From: Cohnella herbarum | GTDB taxonomy: Bacteria; Bacillota; Bacilli; Paenibacillales; Paenibacillaceae | Reading direction: 5' to 3' | NCBI RefSeq assembly: GCF_012849095.1 | Contig: NZ_CP051680.1 | Location: 3,498,501-3,562,500, forward strand | Length of the DNA: 64,000 bases | Shown: in pieces, positions 52,172-61,524 of the stretch | Layout of the letters: each line of letters opens with the position of its first letter | Position numbering within the stretch: the stretch's first letter is position 1 | Translations under genes and position numbers: made by a program | Notes under the pieces: model-generated | Database searches by the model: none | Seen by the model: only the letters and a program-made list of their open reading frames with translations | Told to the model about the DNA's origin: nothing

Positions 52172-53758
52172 ATGGATCGCAATCAACAAGACGATTTCCT
52201 TATCTTTGCAGAGGATGAACAAGAAAATATCGCCGGAGCCGGATATGTCAAAGAACGTTGGAAAGTCATTATCGTGGACGATGAAACGGAAGTCCATAAC
52301 GTTACCCGCATGGTGTTGAGCGACTTCGAGTTCGATGGCAAATCGTTGGAGTTCATTAGCGCATATAACGAAACGGAAGCGCTCCAAGTGATTAAGGACA
52401 ATCCGGATACGGCCATCATTCTGCTCGACGTCGTTATGGATCAGGACGACTCGGGATTAAGAATCGTTAAATACATACGCGAGCAGTTAAAGTACCATTG
52501 GGTTCGAATTATTTTGCGTACGGGACAGCCCGGACAAGCTCCGGAGAAGATCGTCATCACGAACTACGATATTAACGACTATAAAGAGAAAACCGAGTTA
52601 ACTTCGCAGAAGCTGTTCACGACGATCATGTCGGCGTTGCGTTCCTTCAGGGATATTATGGTCATCGAGAACAACAAGATCGGCTTGGAAAAGATCATTA
52701 ATTCGTCCGCCGATTTATTCGAATTAAAATCGATGAGAAAATTCGCTTCCGGCGTTCTAACTCAATTGACCTCGATCATGAATTTGAACAAGAACGCGCT
52801 TCATTGCAATAGCTATGCCGTTTCCAAAGGCCAGGAAGCCATATATATTCTGGCGGCGACGGGCGATTATTGCCCGGATGAGAACGTTAGAGTCGAAGAA
52901 GTCGTTCCCGAGCACGTCCTGAGAAGTATCGAAAATACGTTCCGGGAAAAAAAAGGAGATTTCTTCGACGACCACTTTACTTGGTATTTCGAAAGCAAGA
53001 CGGGGAGCGAGAACGTCATCTATTTCGAAGGCTCCGTCAAATTAAACGAATGGAACCGGTATTTGATCGAAATCTATTGCTCTAACGTATCCGTCGCTTT
53101 CGAGAACATCTATCTGAACGAGGAAGTCGAGAACACCCAGAAGGAAATCATTTTTACGTTGGGCGAGATCGCCGAAACCCGTTCCAAAGAAACCGGGTAC
53201 CACGTGAAGAGAGTCGCGGAATATTCCAAGCTGCTCGCACTCAAATACGGGATGCCCGAGGAAGAAGCCGAAATCGTCAGGCTGGCCTCTTCCATGCACG
53301 ACGTCGGCAAAGTCGCCGTACCCGATGCGATCTTGAATAAACCGGGCAAGCTCACATCCGAAGAATTCGAAACGATCAAGAACCATACCATCCATGGCTA
53401 TGCGATGCTTAACCATTCGAACCGCGAGATTATTAAGACCGCGGCCATTATCGCCCATCAACATCACGAGAAGTTCAACGGACAAGGCTACCCGAACGGA
53501 TTGTCGGGGGAGAACATCCATATTTACGGAAGAATCGCCGCATTGGCCGACGTATTCGACGCTCTTGGAAGCGAAAGAGTCTATAAGAAGGCTTGGCCGC
53601 TCGAAGAGATACTGGATTATTTCAGACAAGAGAGCGGACAGCATTTCGACCCCCGCCTCGTGTCGATTTTCTTCGATAATCTTCCGGGAATTCTTAAGAT
53701 CAGAGATCAGTATACGGACGCCGCTAATTACCAAAGCGAACCTGAAGCTTTAACCTGA
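52172..53758 (+). CDS. Response regulator with DUF3369 and HD-GYP phosphodiesterase
   Basis: 528 residues: receiver domain with phospho-acceptor Asp86 (ILLDVVMDQDDSG), a DUF3369-type middle region (about 160-320) and an HD-GYP domain with MHDVGKVAVPD and HHEKFNGQGYPNGLSGE. HD-GYP domains break down cyclic-di-GMP. Together with the kinase upstream it forms a signalling pair that lowers this second messenger. A terminator follows. Confidence 0.92.
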   Translation: MDRNQQDDFLIFAEDEQENIAGAGYVKERWKVIIVDDETEVHNVTRMVLSDFEFDGKSLEFISAYNETEALQVIKDNPDTAIILLDVVMDQDDSGLRIVKYIREQLKYHWVRIILRTGQPGQAPEKIVITNYDINDYKEKTELTSQKLFTTIMSALRSFRDIMVIENNKIGLEKIINSSADLFELKSMRKFASGVLTQLTSIMNLNKNALHCNSYAVSKGQEAIYILAATGDYCPDENVRVEEVVPEHVLRSIENTFREKKGDFFDDHFTWYFESKTGSENVIYFEGSVKLNEWNRYLIEIYCSNVSVAFENIYLNEEVENTQKEIIFTLGEIAETRSKETGYHVKRVAEYSKLLALKYGMPEEEAEIVRLASSMHDVGKVAVPDAILNKPGKLTSEEFETIKNHTIHGYAMLNHSNREIIKTAAIIAHQHHEKFNGQGYPNGLSGENIHIYGRIAALADVFDALGSERVYKKAWPLEEILDYFRQESGQHFDPRLVSIFFDNLPGILKIRDQYTDAANYQSEPEALT

Positions 53759-53770
53759 ACCTTCAACCGA

Positions 53771-53806
53771 AAAGGAGAGTCCCGGTCGACGGGACTCTCC
53801 TTTTCA
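53771..53806 (+). terminator. Terminator of the kinase/HD-GYP operon
   Basis: AAAGGAGAGTCCCG pairs with CGGGACTCTCCTTTT, with a 5-nt loop; T-run on both sides, so it may serve both directions. Confidence 0.88.
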
Positions 53807-53818
53807 TATTCGACTGAT

Positions 53819-54409
53819 TTACTGAGCCGTGTACAAGAACCGTTCGATGACCGCCAACCGATCTTCGTTCAGCGGTCCCGTGTTGTCGAACATCAATACG
53901 CTGTTCGCGGGAAGTTCCCACTTCGGCAACCTCACCGCTAACGAACGACTGAATTCATCCCAATGCTCGAGCTTCCAACGATCCAGCTCCGTCGCTCTCA
54001 TCCCGATTCGATCACGATAATCGTCTATACTCGCAAGATGAACGACGACGACCTTAACCTCTACGGGATCAGAGGAATCACCGATTCGATGCAACTGCTG
54101 CCGAATCCAATTCGGATCTTCGCTCTCCTTCGTGAATGGACCGATTACGAAAACATCCGTCCCGATCGCCGCGTTCTCGAGCGCGGCATCCATCGTGATC
54201 CGATAGCCCAGATCCCGGCACAAACACTTATATTCCGGGGAATCCCGATCCTGAGGATCTAACCCGGCTAACGTCATTATCGCTTCCGCCGCCGGACGCA
54301 GCAGCGTATCCATGTCGAGTACCGCGGCTCCGCGCTTGCCCGCTACCCGCTTAGCCAACGTCGTCTTTCCCCCGCCGGCTCCTCCTATGAAAAATACCAA
54401 TTTCGGCAT
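53819..54409 (-). CDS. P-loop kinase-like ATPase (AAA_33 type)
   Basis: 196 residues. Walker A GGAGGGKTTLAKR near the N-terminus; Walker B-like VFVIGPF; a substrate-lid region with MRATELDRWK. Such small kinases phosphorylate nucleosides, sugars or other small molecules; the substrate is unknown. Single gene in its neighbourhood. Confidence 0.75.
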   Translation of the reverse strand: MPKLVFFIGGAGGGKTTLAKRVAGKRGAAVLDMDTLLRPAAEAIMTLAGLDPQDRDSPEYKCLCRDLGYRITMDAALENAAIGTDVFVIGPFTKESEDPNWIRQQLHRIGDSSDPVEVKVVVVHLASIDDYRDRIGMRATELDRWKLEHWDEFSRSLAVRLPKWELPANSVLMFDNTGPLNEDRLAVIERFLYTAQ

Positions 54410-54437
54410 TCGAGTTTTCTCCCGTCATTCCTGATCG

Positions 54438-55442
54438 TTACCAGAAAATTTCCTCGTAAACGAATCCGTCCTCGCCGTACAAGTTAATCAACCCCGAAGT
54501 AATGCCTTTGCTTAGAGGCAACAGATAACCTCTTTGGTCCCCGATATCGAACTTCAGCTTCTTCGTCTCTCCCTTGTTAGACACAGAGATGACGCATGAA
54601 GTTATTCGATGTCCCTTAGCTTTATCGTAAATGACGACGCTCATATATCCATGCGATCTCTTGAACGATATGCCTTCCTTGTCCTCTCCGACGGAGATCA
54701 TCATATTTTCCTGCCCAAGCTTCCCGTTGCGCAATCGTTGAATGGAGTATGTGCTGGCTTCGTCCTCTCTAACCTCCAGAACGACGGCCTCGTATTTGGA
54801 AACGAGCTTATAATCGACGATCGGGAGTTTACGTTCGGCGATATAGGCCTTCAGTTCCTCTTCCGTAATCGCCTTAGCGGCCTCTTCATCCCATTCGACC
54901 GGATATTCGCCAACCCATTCCGCCCATTCCTCCGGCGATTCCAATTCGCTGCGGTACTTCTCCCCTGTAATCACTAGCGCGGATTTGGTCCGGTTATCCC
55001 ATTTTACTTCGATTCCGAGCGCTTCCGCGAAAGGACGCAGCGGAATCATAGCTTCTTCTCCTTGCAGGAACGGAACGGCTCCTTCGAGATCGCCCGTATG
55101 GGAGGTTTCCCTTTCTCCGCTCATCTGACGGTACCGGAATGTCCCCTGACCGAGCACGAAGCCGATGTTCACATCGTCGCGATAAATGGAAACGGATCGG
55201 GTACCCTGCTCTTCCGCGATTAGAAACTGACCCTGAATTTGCGGATGCTCGACGAACCGGACGGGAACGAACACTCGTCCGTTGTTTACGACGGCCGGAA
55301 GAGTTTTCGGGAACTCGACGAGATTATCGTTCAGGACGATCTGGGTTGCATATAAGGATTTGGACTCAGAAGCATAGATCTGTGATGGCAGGCTAAGTAC
55401 AACGCATAATCCCAAAGTGATCAGTATGTTTTGTTTTCGCAT
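54438..55442 (-). CDS. Secreted protein with copper-amine-oxidase N-domain
   Basis: 334 residues. Signal peptide (LITLGLCVVLSLPSQIYA), then a Cu_amine_oxidN1-type stalk domain (about 30-150, with RVFVPVRFVEH and MIPLRPFAEALGIEVKWD), then a unique C-terminal region with an acidic segment and no recognised domain. The stalk domain is a wall-associated module in Bacilli and has no oxidase activity. ATG at 55442 follows AAAGGTCGG. Confidence 0.8.
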   Translation of the reverse strand: MRKQNILITLGLCVVLSLPSQIYASESKSLYATQIVLNDNLVEFPKTLPAVVNNGRVFVPVRFVEHPQIQGQFLIAEEQGTRSVSIYRDDVNIGFVLGQGTFRYRQMSGERETSHTGDLEGAVPFLQGEEAMIPLRPFAEALGIEVKWDNRTKSALVITGEKYRSELESPEEWAEWVGEYPVEWDEEAAKAITEEELKAYIAERKLPIVDYKLVSKYEAVVLEVREDEASTYSIQRLRNGKLGQENMMISVGEDKEGISFKRSHGYMSVVIYDKAKGHRITSCVISVSNKGETKKLKFDIGDQRGYLLPLSKGITSGLINLYGEDGFVYEEIFW

Positions 55443-55663
55443 TTTGTCCGACCTTTCGGGTGCTTTTGCCTATCTATTCGCTCCTGTGAGCGAAAATCCC
55501 TTTAATCGACAGGACTTTTCCCGCAAGTCCGATTGCAAATGGCGGCGCAGGAACGAAATCTCACGTGTCGTCCGTTTGGCGAATCGCAAATATTAGTATC
55601 AAGTCTTAGTATCTTATTATATAATTTGATTGGAAATCACCATTAGCTAACGGAGGAGATCAG

Positions 55664-56161
55664 ATGGATGACTTTGCGAAAAATCTTCTGACAACTAGAG
55701 AGCGATTGTTGAACGAGATTTCATCCCTAAGCGACGATGAATTCAATCGTACATTCGAGACGAGCCGTTGGAGTATCGCTCAAATCTGTCATCATTTGTG
55801 GAAAACGGAAACTTTGTTCGGAAAAGCGATTTTAAATGGGCTTGACCAAGGAACTTCGTCGCGAACGGAACGAAAACCGATTCAAGTCGTATCGGATATG
55901 TCCACGAAGTATTCGGCGCCTAAAATATCAGAACCCGGTTCGGGCCCTTTTCAAGTTCCACGGATCATCGAACTATTAAGCGACTCGAGAAATAAGTTCT
56001 TGGGCGTTCTCGACAAGATCGAAGACCCCTCCATTTTGAAGGAAATAACCGTGTATAATCCTCGGTTCGATGAATTGCCTCTGGATCAATGGATCGAACT
56101 GTTATATTTACACGAGCAAAGACATATCGAGCAAATCAAAAATCTCAAAGCGCTTAGCTAA
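55664..56161 (+). CDS. DinB-family protein
   Basis: 165 residues, a four-helix bundle. RWSIAQICHHLWKTE and the C-terminal LLYLHEQRHIEQI carry the His residues of the DinB metal site. The family includes thiol-transferases and proteins of unknown role. GGAGGAG precedes ATG at 55664. Nothing near it suggests a specific substrate. Confidence 0.85.
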   Translation: MDDFAKNLLTTRERLLNEISSLSDDEFNRTFETSRWSIAQICHHLWKTETLFGKAILNGLDQGTSSRTERKPIQVVSDMSTKYSAPKISEPGSGPFQVPRIIELLSDSRNKFLGVLDKIEDPSILKEITVYNPRFDELPLDQWIELLYLHEQRHIEQIKNLKALS

Positions 56162-56169
56162 TACGACGT

Positions 56170-56619
56170 TTAAGGGTCGACCCGTTTTCGATTTTTCAAC
56201 CAGCCGGCAAAGCCGTTTACGAGGAACAGCAACACGCCGACTTCTATCGCATGATCCGCCACGTTAAGAATGCCTCCCGAGCGGATGATAAAATCGGTCA
56301 CTTGGCCGAACAATAGGCGATCCACCCCGTTCCCTACGGCGCCTCCCACGAGAAAACCCAAGCTTATACCGATAAGTGCGCCTTTCGCTTGGCCAGAACG
56401 CCGATAATAGACGACTCCGATGACGAATAGAACCGCTAACACGCCGAACAGTCTCCCGTAACCTTGGAATAGGCTGCTGGCCATGCCGCTATTCTCGTAA
56501 TGCGTAAACCGGATTCCCCAAAGCGTCGCGTACTCTCCGACTTCAATGTGGATACGAACGAGTATTTTCGTCATCTGATCAACCAAGACGACGAACAACG
56601 CAATGACATAGAACAACAT
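56170..56619 (-). CDS. lspA: Lipoprotein signal peptidase (SPase II)
   Basis: About 149 residues with four membrane helices. Catalytic Asp residues lie in GNGVDRL and NVADHAI, with ENSGM as the usual N-x-G block. It cuts prolipoproteins such as the two binding proteins and the lipoprotein in this window. ATG at 56619 follows GGAG; the upstream in-frame ATG at 56688 falls in the terminator of the preceding operon. Confidence 0.9.
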   Translation of the reverse strand: MLFYVIALFVVLVDQMTKILVRIHIEVGEYATLWGIRFTHYENSGMASSLFQGYGRLFGVLAVLFVIGVVYYRRSGQAKGALIGISLGFLVGGAVGNGVDRLLFGQVTDFIIRSGGILNVADHAIEVGVLLFLVNGFAGWLKNRKRVDP

Positions 56620-56673
56620 GAAGCTCCAACTCCCTTGCCGGTTGTCCCTCCAGTATAGCTCATCTCGACTCGA

Positions 56674-56712
56674 CGGCAAAAAAAGCATCCTGCGAAAGGA
56701 TGCTTTTTGCCG
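56674..56712 (-). terminator. Terminator of the second sugar ABC operon
   Basis: CGGCAAAAA(GC)ATCCT pairs across a 5-nt loop, with A/T runs in each arm; it lies 32 bp after the last permease gene. Confidence 0.85.
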
Positions 56713-56744
56713 CCGAGAACAGGACGTTGTCTCTCTATATATTC

Positions 56745-57620
56745 CTATCCCTTCACCGCGCCAAGGCTTAACCCTCTAATAATATACCTCTGGAAAAAGA
56801 GAAACACCATTAACGGGGGTAATAGCGTCATGCTCAGTATCGCGAACCGTACGTTCCAATTAATCGTCGAACCCGGATAAATAATCTTCGTATAGATCGC
56901 CGCGGCAAGCGGCAGCTTATCTTCCTGCATGACCAAGCTAGACCAATAGAAGTCGTTCCAGGCCGTCGAAAATCCCAATAATACGAGAGTCATCAGAATC
57001 GGCGCGGACAGCGGAACGGCAATGCCGATAAAACAACGCCATTCGGAAGCTCCGTCCATTCTCGCCGATTCGAACAGCTCTTTGTGGATGCCGTCGAAAA
57101 AATTTTTCAGAAGAAGCAAGTAGAACGCGTTCGCGCAGGCAGGGAGCCAGAAAGCCCAATAGCTGTTTAACAGCCCCAACTCCTTGAGGTTCAAGAAGTT
57201 CGGAATCAGATAAGACGCCGATGGGATCAGCAACGTCGTCATGAAGTACAGAGTGATCCATTTCTTAGCAGGCACCCTTAAGTGCGATAGGCTGAATGCG
57301 GCGAGTCCCATGAAGATCAGCGAGAAGAACGTATTCCCAGCGAAAATCAAGATCGTATTCTTGAAGTGCAAGCCGATGTTCAGATAGGTTAACGATTCCC
57401 GATAATTCCCCCATAACCATTCGCTCGGAAAGAAAGGGGCGGGAAAAGCGAAAAATTCTTCCGTCGATTTCAGCGAATTCAAGAACGTATTGACGAACGG
57501 ATACAACATCGATAGCGAGATCAGTGCAATGCACGCAACCATCGCGGCGTACACGACTTTTACGCCGAATTTGCGAAAATCGTAGCGCGACATGATCGCT
57601 CGTTCATGGGCTGCCTTCAA
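56745..57620 (-). CDS. ABC sugar transporter permease, MalG-like
   Basis: 291 residues, six membrane helices, EAA loop FESARMDGASEWRCFIGIAV. The start TTG at 57620 overlaps the stop of the previous permease (TTGA) and follows GGGAGG by nine bases. It works with the MalF-like partner and the binding protein at 58595-60052. No ATPase gene is present. Confidence 0.9.
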   Translation of the reverse strand: MKAAHERAIMSRYDFRKFGVKVVYAAMVACIALISLSMLYPFVNTFLNSLKSTEEFFAFPAPFFPSEWLWGNYRESLTYLNIGLHFKNTILIFAGNTFFSLIFMGLAAFSLSHLRVPAKKWITLYFMTTLLIPSASYLIPNFLNLKELGLLNSYWAFWLPACANAFYLLLLKNFFDGIHKELFESARMDGASEWRCFIGIAVPLSAPILMTLVLLGFSTAWNDFYWSSLVMQEDKLPLAAAIYTKIIYPGSTINWNVRFAILSMTLLPPLMVFLFFQRYIIRGLSLGAVKG

Positions 57621-58522
57621 GCTTCGTCGCCTCCCTTGCGAAACTTGATCGTCAAGATCGAGAAGATGACCAAGACGACGAACATAAGCACTCCCATCGC
57701 GCTTGCTTTCCCGAAATTAAAGAAAGTGAATGCCTCTCTCGTCGTAAGAAGAAGATACGTTAACGTCGCGTTATCGGGTCCTCCGCCGAACATGAGCAGC
57801 TGCGATTGGAACGCTTGAGACGTTGCGATCAACTGCAGAACGGCTAGCAGCACGATCAAGTTTTTCAAGCTGGGAAGCGTCACGTACCGGATTCTGGCCC
57901 ACACGCCCGCTCCGTCCAGCTCCGACGCCTCGTACAGATCCTTCGGGATGGCGGCTAGTCCGGCAATGTAGATCAACGTCGCGCTACCGAAGTTCTGCCA
58001 CGTCTCCAAGATGATCAGCGAAAATACGGCATGCTCTTTGCTATAGAAATCAAAGCTAGGCAATCCCAAGAAATTCAAGAACGAATTGATAGGACCTACC
58101 GGATCGTAGAACCATTGCCACATCCCGTACAGCACGATGGCCGGAATAATGCTGGGCAGATAACCGATGACCCTGGCGGGTCCCTGAAACCATTTCAGTT
58201 CGGACACGGCTATCGCCATCGCGATCGGTACCCAGAACCCGATCAATAGAGCCAATCCCATATAAACGAGCGTATTTTGGATAGCCGTGTAGAAATCCGG
58301 ATTGCTTAGAACTTCATCGTAATTTTGCCATCCGACGAAGGCATTTCCGCTAACGAAATCTACATTATAGAAGCTGTAAGACACTCCCTTAATAATCGGC
58401 ATCCATAAGAAGATAAAAAAAATAACGATCTCCGGCACCAGGAAGAGCAATCCCCAGAAATACCACGGCTTGCGCCTAGGCTTTACCGGTTTTCCGATCG
58501 GAGAATCCAATTGCAGCTCCAT
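57617..58522 (-). CDS. ABC sugar transporter permease, MalF-like
   Basis: 301 residues, six membrane helices; EAA loop YEASELDGAGVWARIRYVTL. It forms the membrane channel with the downstream permease. It starts 72 bp after the binding-protein gene, with a perfect hairpin in the gap. Confidence 0.9.
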   Translation of the reverse strand: MELQLDSPIGKPVKPRRKPWYFWGLLFLVPEIVIFFIFLWMPIIKGVSYSFYNVDFVSGNAFVGWQNYDEVLSNPDFYTAIQNTLVYMGLALLIGFWVPIAMAIAVSELKWFQGPARVIGYLPSIIPAIVLYGMWQWFYDPVGPINSFLNFLGLPSFDFYSKEHAVFSLIILETWQNFGSATLIYIAGLAAIPKDLYEASELDGAGVWARIRYVTLPSLKNLIVLLAVLQLIATSQAFQSQLLMFGGGPDNATLTYLLLTTREAFTFFNFGKASAMGVLMFVVLVIFSILTIKFRKGGDEA

Positions 58523-58547
58523 CTTCCCACTCCCCGTCTATGGATCA

Positions 58548-58575
58548 GGGTCTATACGGGCTTCCGTATAGACCC
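58548..58575 (-). other. Intercistronic hairpin between binding-protein and permease genes
   Basis: GGGTCTATACGG pairs perfectly with CCGTATAGACCC, with a 4-nt loop. No T-run follows on the minus strand. Such elements commonly raise binding-protein mRNA over permease mRNA; that is inference here. Confidence 0.8.
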
Positions 58576-58594
58576 TTCTCGTTTTCCCTCGTTG

Positions 58595-60052
58595 CTATTC
58601 GATTTTCACTTTGTCGAAGGAGCCCTTCTGAAGCTTGGCTGCCGTATCGTCGAGAATTTTCTGCAGATCCAGATCGCCTTTGCTCGTGAACACCTTCTGG
58701 ATCGCGTTTGCCATCTCGCCGTAGTAGGCTTGAGTCTCATAGGTCGCTTCAGGTTTGGATTCCATCAGCTTGCTGAGCTCCGGGGAATATTGATAGACGT
58801 TGTCGTGCTTCGCTAAGATCTCTTCGTATTTCTTGCCGTATTCCGAGCTGTCGTTCCAATAGTTGATCAGTTGCGGAACATAGACTTGATTTTTCGCTTT
58901 CTGCGAAGTAATTTGCGCATCGATCGAATCCAGGTACGCATCGGTGAAATATTCATCGACGACGAAATCGAATGCGGCTTTCTGTTGTTCCTTCGTAGCC
59001 AATCCGTTGATGACCTTATAATTGCCGCCGGCCACTCCGACATGCTTGCCGCCCTTCGTCACGGAAGGAATCGGATAGAGCAGCACGTCGTCCTTGTTGA
59101 TGCCGCCTTGATTGATCGCTCCGTCGAGCGCGTTGCCGCTTCCGCACATGACCATCGCTCCGCGTCCTTGGTTAAACAGCGTTAGAGCGTCTCCGTAACC
59201 CAATGCCCAGTTTTTCGGAATGACGTTCGCGTCCTTCAGATCCTTATAGAACTGTAACGCTTGGAGCCCCGCTTCGGAGTTGAAGGCCGCCGTTACTTTG
59301 CCGTCCGCGACGGTCTGAACCTCCCCTCCGGCCGAATAGAGGAAGTTCGTCCAGTTCCATCCGGCTTCGGTTCCTTTGCCCATCGGGATGAAACCCGCGA
59401 TGCCCTTGGCCGGATCGTTAACGGCTTTCGCGGCTTCGATCAATTCGTCCCATGTCCAGTCGAGCGGAGGCAACGGAACCCCTTTCGCTTCGAACAGCTT
59501 CTTGTTGATCGTAATCGTCATTCCGTAAGCATCGATCGGAATGCCGTATGTTTTGCCTTCGATGACGTAGGGCGCCAACGCGAATTCGTTCAGATCTTTC
59601 GCATACGGCCAGTTGGCGAGATGATCGGTCAAATCGATGATCCATTTTTTGCTAGATAACAGTTTGCCTTCCGTCGCCCACGTCGTGAATTCCGTTTGGG
59701 CGCTGTTCGATGCCATCTTGATCGCGATTTCCGTATTTTCGTACTTCCAGTATTTCGGCGTTATCGTTACGTTCGGATTTTTGGCTTCGAACCGTTTGAT
59801 CTTCGCGTCCAAGGTCGCGTTTTCCTCGGTCTTATCCGCAGGGAACGCATAAGCGACGATGCTGACCGGATCCGCGTTCGCCGGCGATGGCGACGGCTCC
59901 GCCGAGCTTCCCTCCGCGGCAGGATCGGAAGAAGTCGCCGATGGCGAAACCTCGCTCGAAGCGGACGGTTCGTTATTTCCGCTACCGCAACCTGCCAACA
60001 ACAGGATCATGAGCGCCAGCGCGCTGATTAGCAAACTTTTTCTCCGTTTCAT
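58595..60052 (-). CDS. Extracellular sugar-binding lipoprotein (family 1)
   Basis: About 485 residues. Signal peptide with lipobox LLAGC (Cys near residue 20), a Ser/Pro/Ala-rich tether and a family-1 solute-binding fold with WTWDELIEAAKAVNDP and GRGAMVMCGS. ATG at 60052 follows GAGGGGATAAGG; upstream in-frame codons lack a site. It delivers a sugar to the two downstream permeases. Confidence 0.92.
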   Translation of the reverse strand: MKRRKSLLISALALMILLLAGCGSGNNEPSASSEVSPSATSSDPAAEGSSAEPSPSPANADPVSIVAYAFPADKTEENATLDAKIKRFEAKNPNVTITPKYWKYENTEIAIKMASNSAQTEFTTWATEGKLLSSKKWIIDLTDHLANWPYAKDLNEFALAPYVIEGKTYGIPIDAYGMTITINKKLFEAKGVPLPPLDWTWDELIEAAKAVNDPAKGIAGFIPMGKGTEAGWNWTNFLYSAGGEVQTVADGKVTAAFNSEAGLQALQFYKDLKDANVIPKNWALGYGDALTLFNQGRGAMVMCGSGNALDGAINQGGINKDDVLLYPIPSVTKGGKHVGVAGGNYKVINGLATKEQQKAAFDFVVDEYFTDAYLDSIDAQITSQKAKNQVYVPQLINYWNDSSEYGKKYEEILAKHDNVYQYSPELSKLMESKPEATYETQAYYGEMANAIQKVFTSKGDLDLQKILDDTAAKLQKGSFDKVKIE

Positions 60053-60110
60053 TTTTAACCTTATCCCCTCTCGACTCTTCGATTCATCTTGCATATTTAT
60101 CATAAAACCC

Positions 60111-60141
60111 CGATATATCCCAAGTCGATGTGCGATATATC
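60111..60141 (-). promoter_or_regulatory. Direct repeat upstream of the binding-protein gene
   Basis: CGATATATC at 60111-60119 and again at 60133-60141, 22 bp apart, about two helical turns. Each copy is nearly self-complementary. It is the candidate operator for the adjacent AraC-type regulator (60180-61508). A -10-like TATGAT lies just downstream on the minus strand. Confidence 0.45.
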
Positions 60142-60179
60142 GTTTGAGAAGGGATAAATTATGATCGGCGTCCATTCGA

Positions 60180-61508
60180 TCAACTTTTGATTTCCGATGG
60201 ATTCACGCCGAAATGCTTCTTGAAGATTTTGCTGAAATGCTCCGGCGACTCATAACCGATCTCGTCGGAAATCTCGTATCTGCGCATGTCCGTCGTCAAT
60301 AACAACCGTTTGGCCTCTTCCATTCGCAGCTTCGTCACGTAATCCCATAGATTCATGCCCGCGATTTTCTTAAACAAGTAGCTAAGATAATTCGGACTCA
60401 GACAGATCGACTCCGCGATTTCCTGAAGCTTCAAGCCCTTCTGACGGTAATTCCCGTCGATATATTGAATGGCGCTATGGATAAAAGAGTTGTTATCCTC
60501 GAGAATCTGTTTCGTGATAGGGATCCCTCCGGTCGAAGGAAGCTCTTCGTGCTTGCCGAAATCCCCAATGTAAAATACGTTATGGTCGCTATGCACGCCG
60601 CTCCAGCGAATCGCTTCGTTCGCTTCCTTATAGAGCGATACCCAAGCGGGAATCCCTTCCCGGACGCGGCTAATTCCGATCACGTTATGCAGATGGATAA
60701 ATTTCAGCAGGTTGTTATGGAGCAATTGGGCGATCATCGTCTGCTCGTTCAGTTGGGTCGGACTAGCCATCTCATCCTCCGTAAACTGCAGAACGACCGC
60801 GAGCGTGTGGCTTCCGCTATAGAAAACGAGGCTATCCCAACGGCTTAACGTTTCTTCTACGACGTTCAGAGCGGCATACCTTAACAGGTTCCTGTCACGG
60901 AAGGAGCGAATGTCGGTTTTGAACAGCCCCGCTTTCGATAAGTTCAGTTCGATCGCGAGCATGCAATAAAAGGGTCCCTCGAACCGGCAGCCTAGGTAGG
61001 CGAACACTTCATCGACCTCTTCTTCGGCGACTCCTTCCGACACGAGCTCGTTCAAGATATGATTGCGATTCGAGGCCATATCCTCGAAGACGAACTTCTG
61101 GTGAAAGGTGGCTTCCGATATCGAACGCCGCTGCGTATCCCGTTCGGTCAGGAACGTATGTACCGCCCGCACGAGCTCTGCTGGAACGACGGGCTTGACG
61201 ATGTACTCCTTCACGCCGAACCGCAACGCCTTCTGCGCGTACTCGAATTCTCCGTGCGCCGACAAAACGATAATCGGAACCATCGGGTTTTCCGTGAATA
61301 TCGTCTCGATCAGTTCGATACCGCTCATCAAATCCATCTGGATGTCGGTGATGATCAGATCGATTTTCTCCAGCCGAATATAATCGAGCGCTTCGAATCC
61401 GTTATTGGCGACGAACACTTCGGCGATGCCGATTCCAGCGTTCATCAATACGGTAGCGACGCCCATGCAGATCATCGGCTCATCGTCTACCACCAGCACG
61501 TGATACAT
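60180..61508 (-). CDS. YesN-type response regulator, receiver plus AraC domain
   Basis: 442 residues. Receiver with phospho-acceptor Asp55 (LIITDIQMDLMSG) and KP at IVKPVVP; two helix-turn-helix motifs near the C-terminus (LQEIAESICLSPNYLSYLFK and RYEISDEIGYESPEHFSKIF). It is transcribed with the sensor kinase, 16 bp downstream, and probably controls the sugar operon that follows. Confidence 0.93.
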   Translation of the reverse strand: MYHVLVVDDEPMICMGVATVLMNAGIGIAEVFVANNGFEALDYIRLEKIDLIITDIQMDLMSGIELIETIFTENPMVPIIVLSAHGEFEYAQKALRFGVKEYIVKPVVPAELVRAVHTFLTERDTQRRSISEATFHQKFVFEDMASNRNHILNELVSEGVAEEEVDEVFAYLGCRFEGPFYCMLAIELNLSKAGLFKTDIRSFRDRNLLRYAALNVVEETLSRWDSLVFYSGSHTLAVVLQFTEDEMASPTQLNEQTMIAQLLHNNLLKFIHLHNVIGISRVREGIPAWVSLYKEANEAIRWSGVHSDHNVFYIGDFGKHEELPSTGGIPITKQILEDNNSFIHSAIQYIDGNYRQKGLKLQEIAESICLSPNYLSYLFKKIAGMNLWDYVTKLRMEEAKRLLLTTDMRRYEISDEIGYESPEHFSKIFKKHFGVNPSEIKS

Positions 61509-61524
61509 AGGATCTCCCCCTGCT

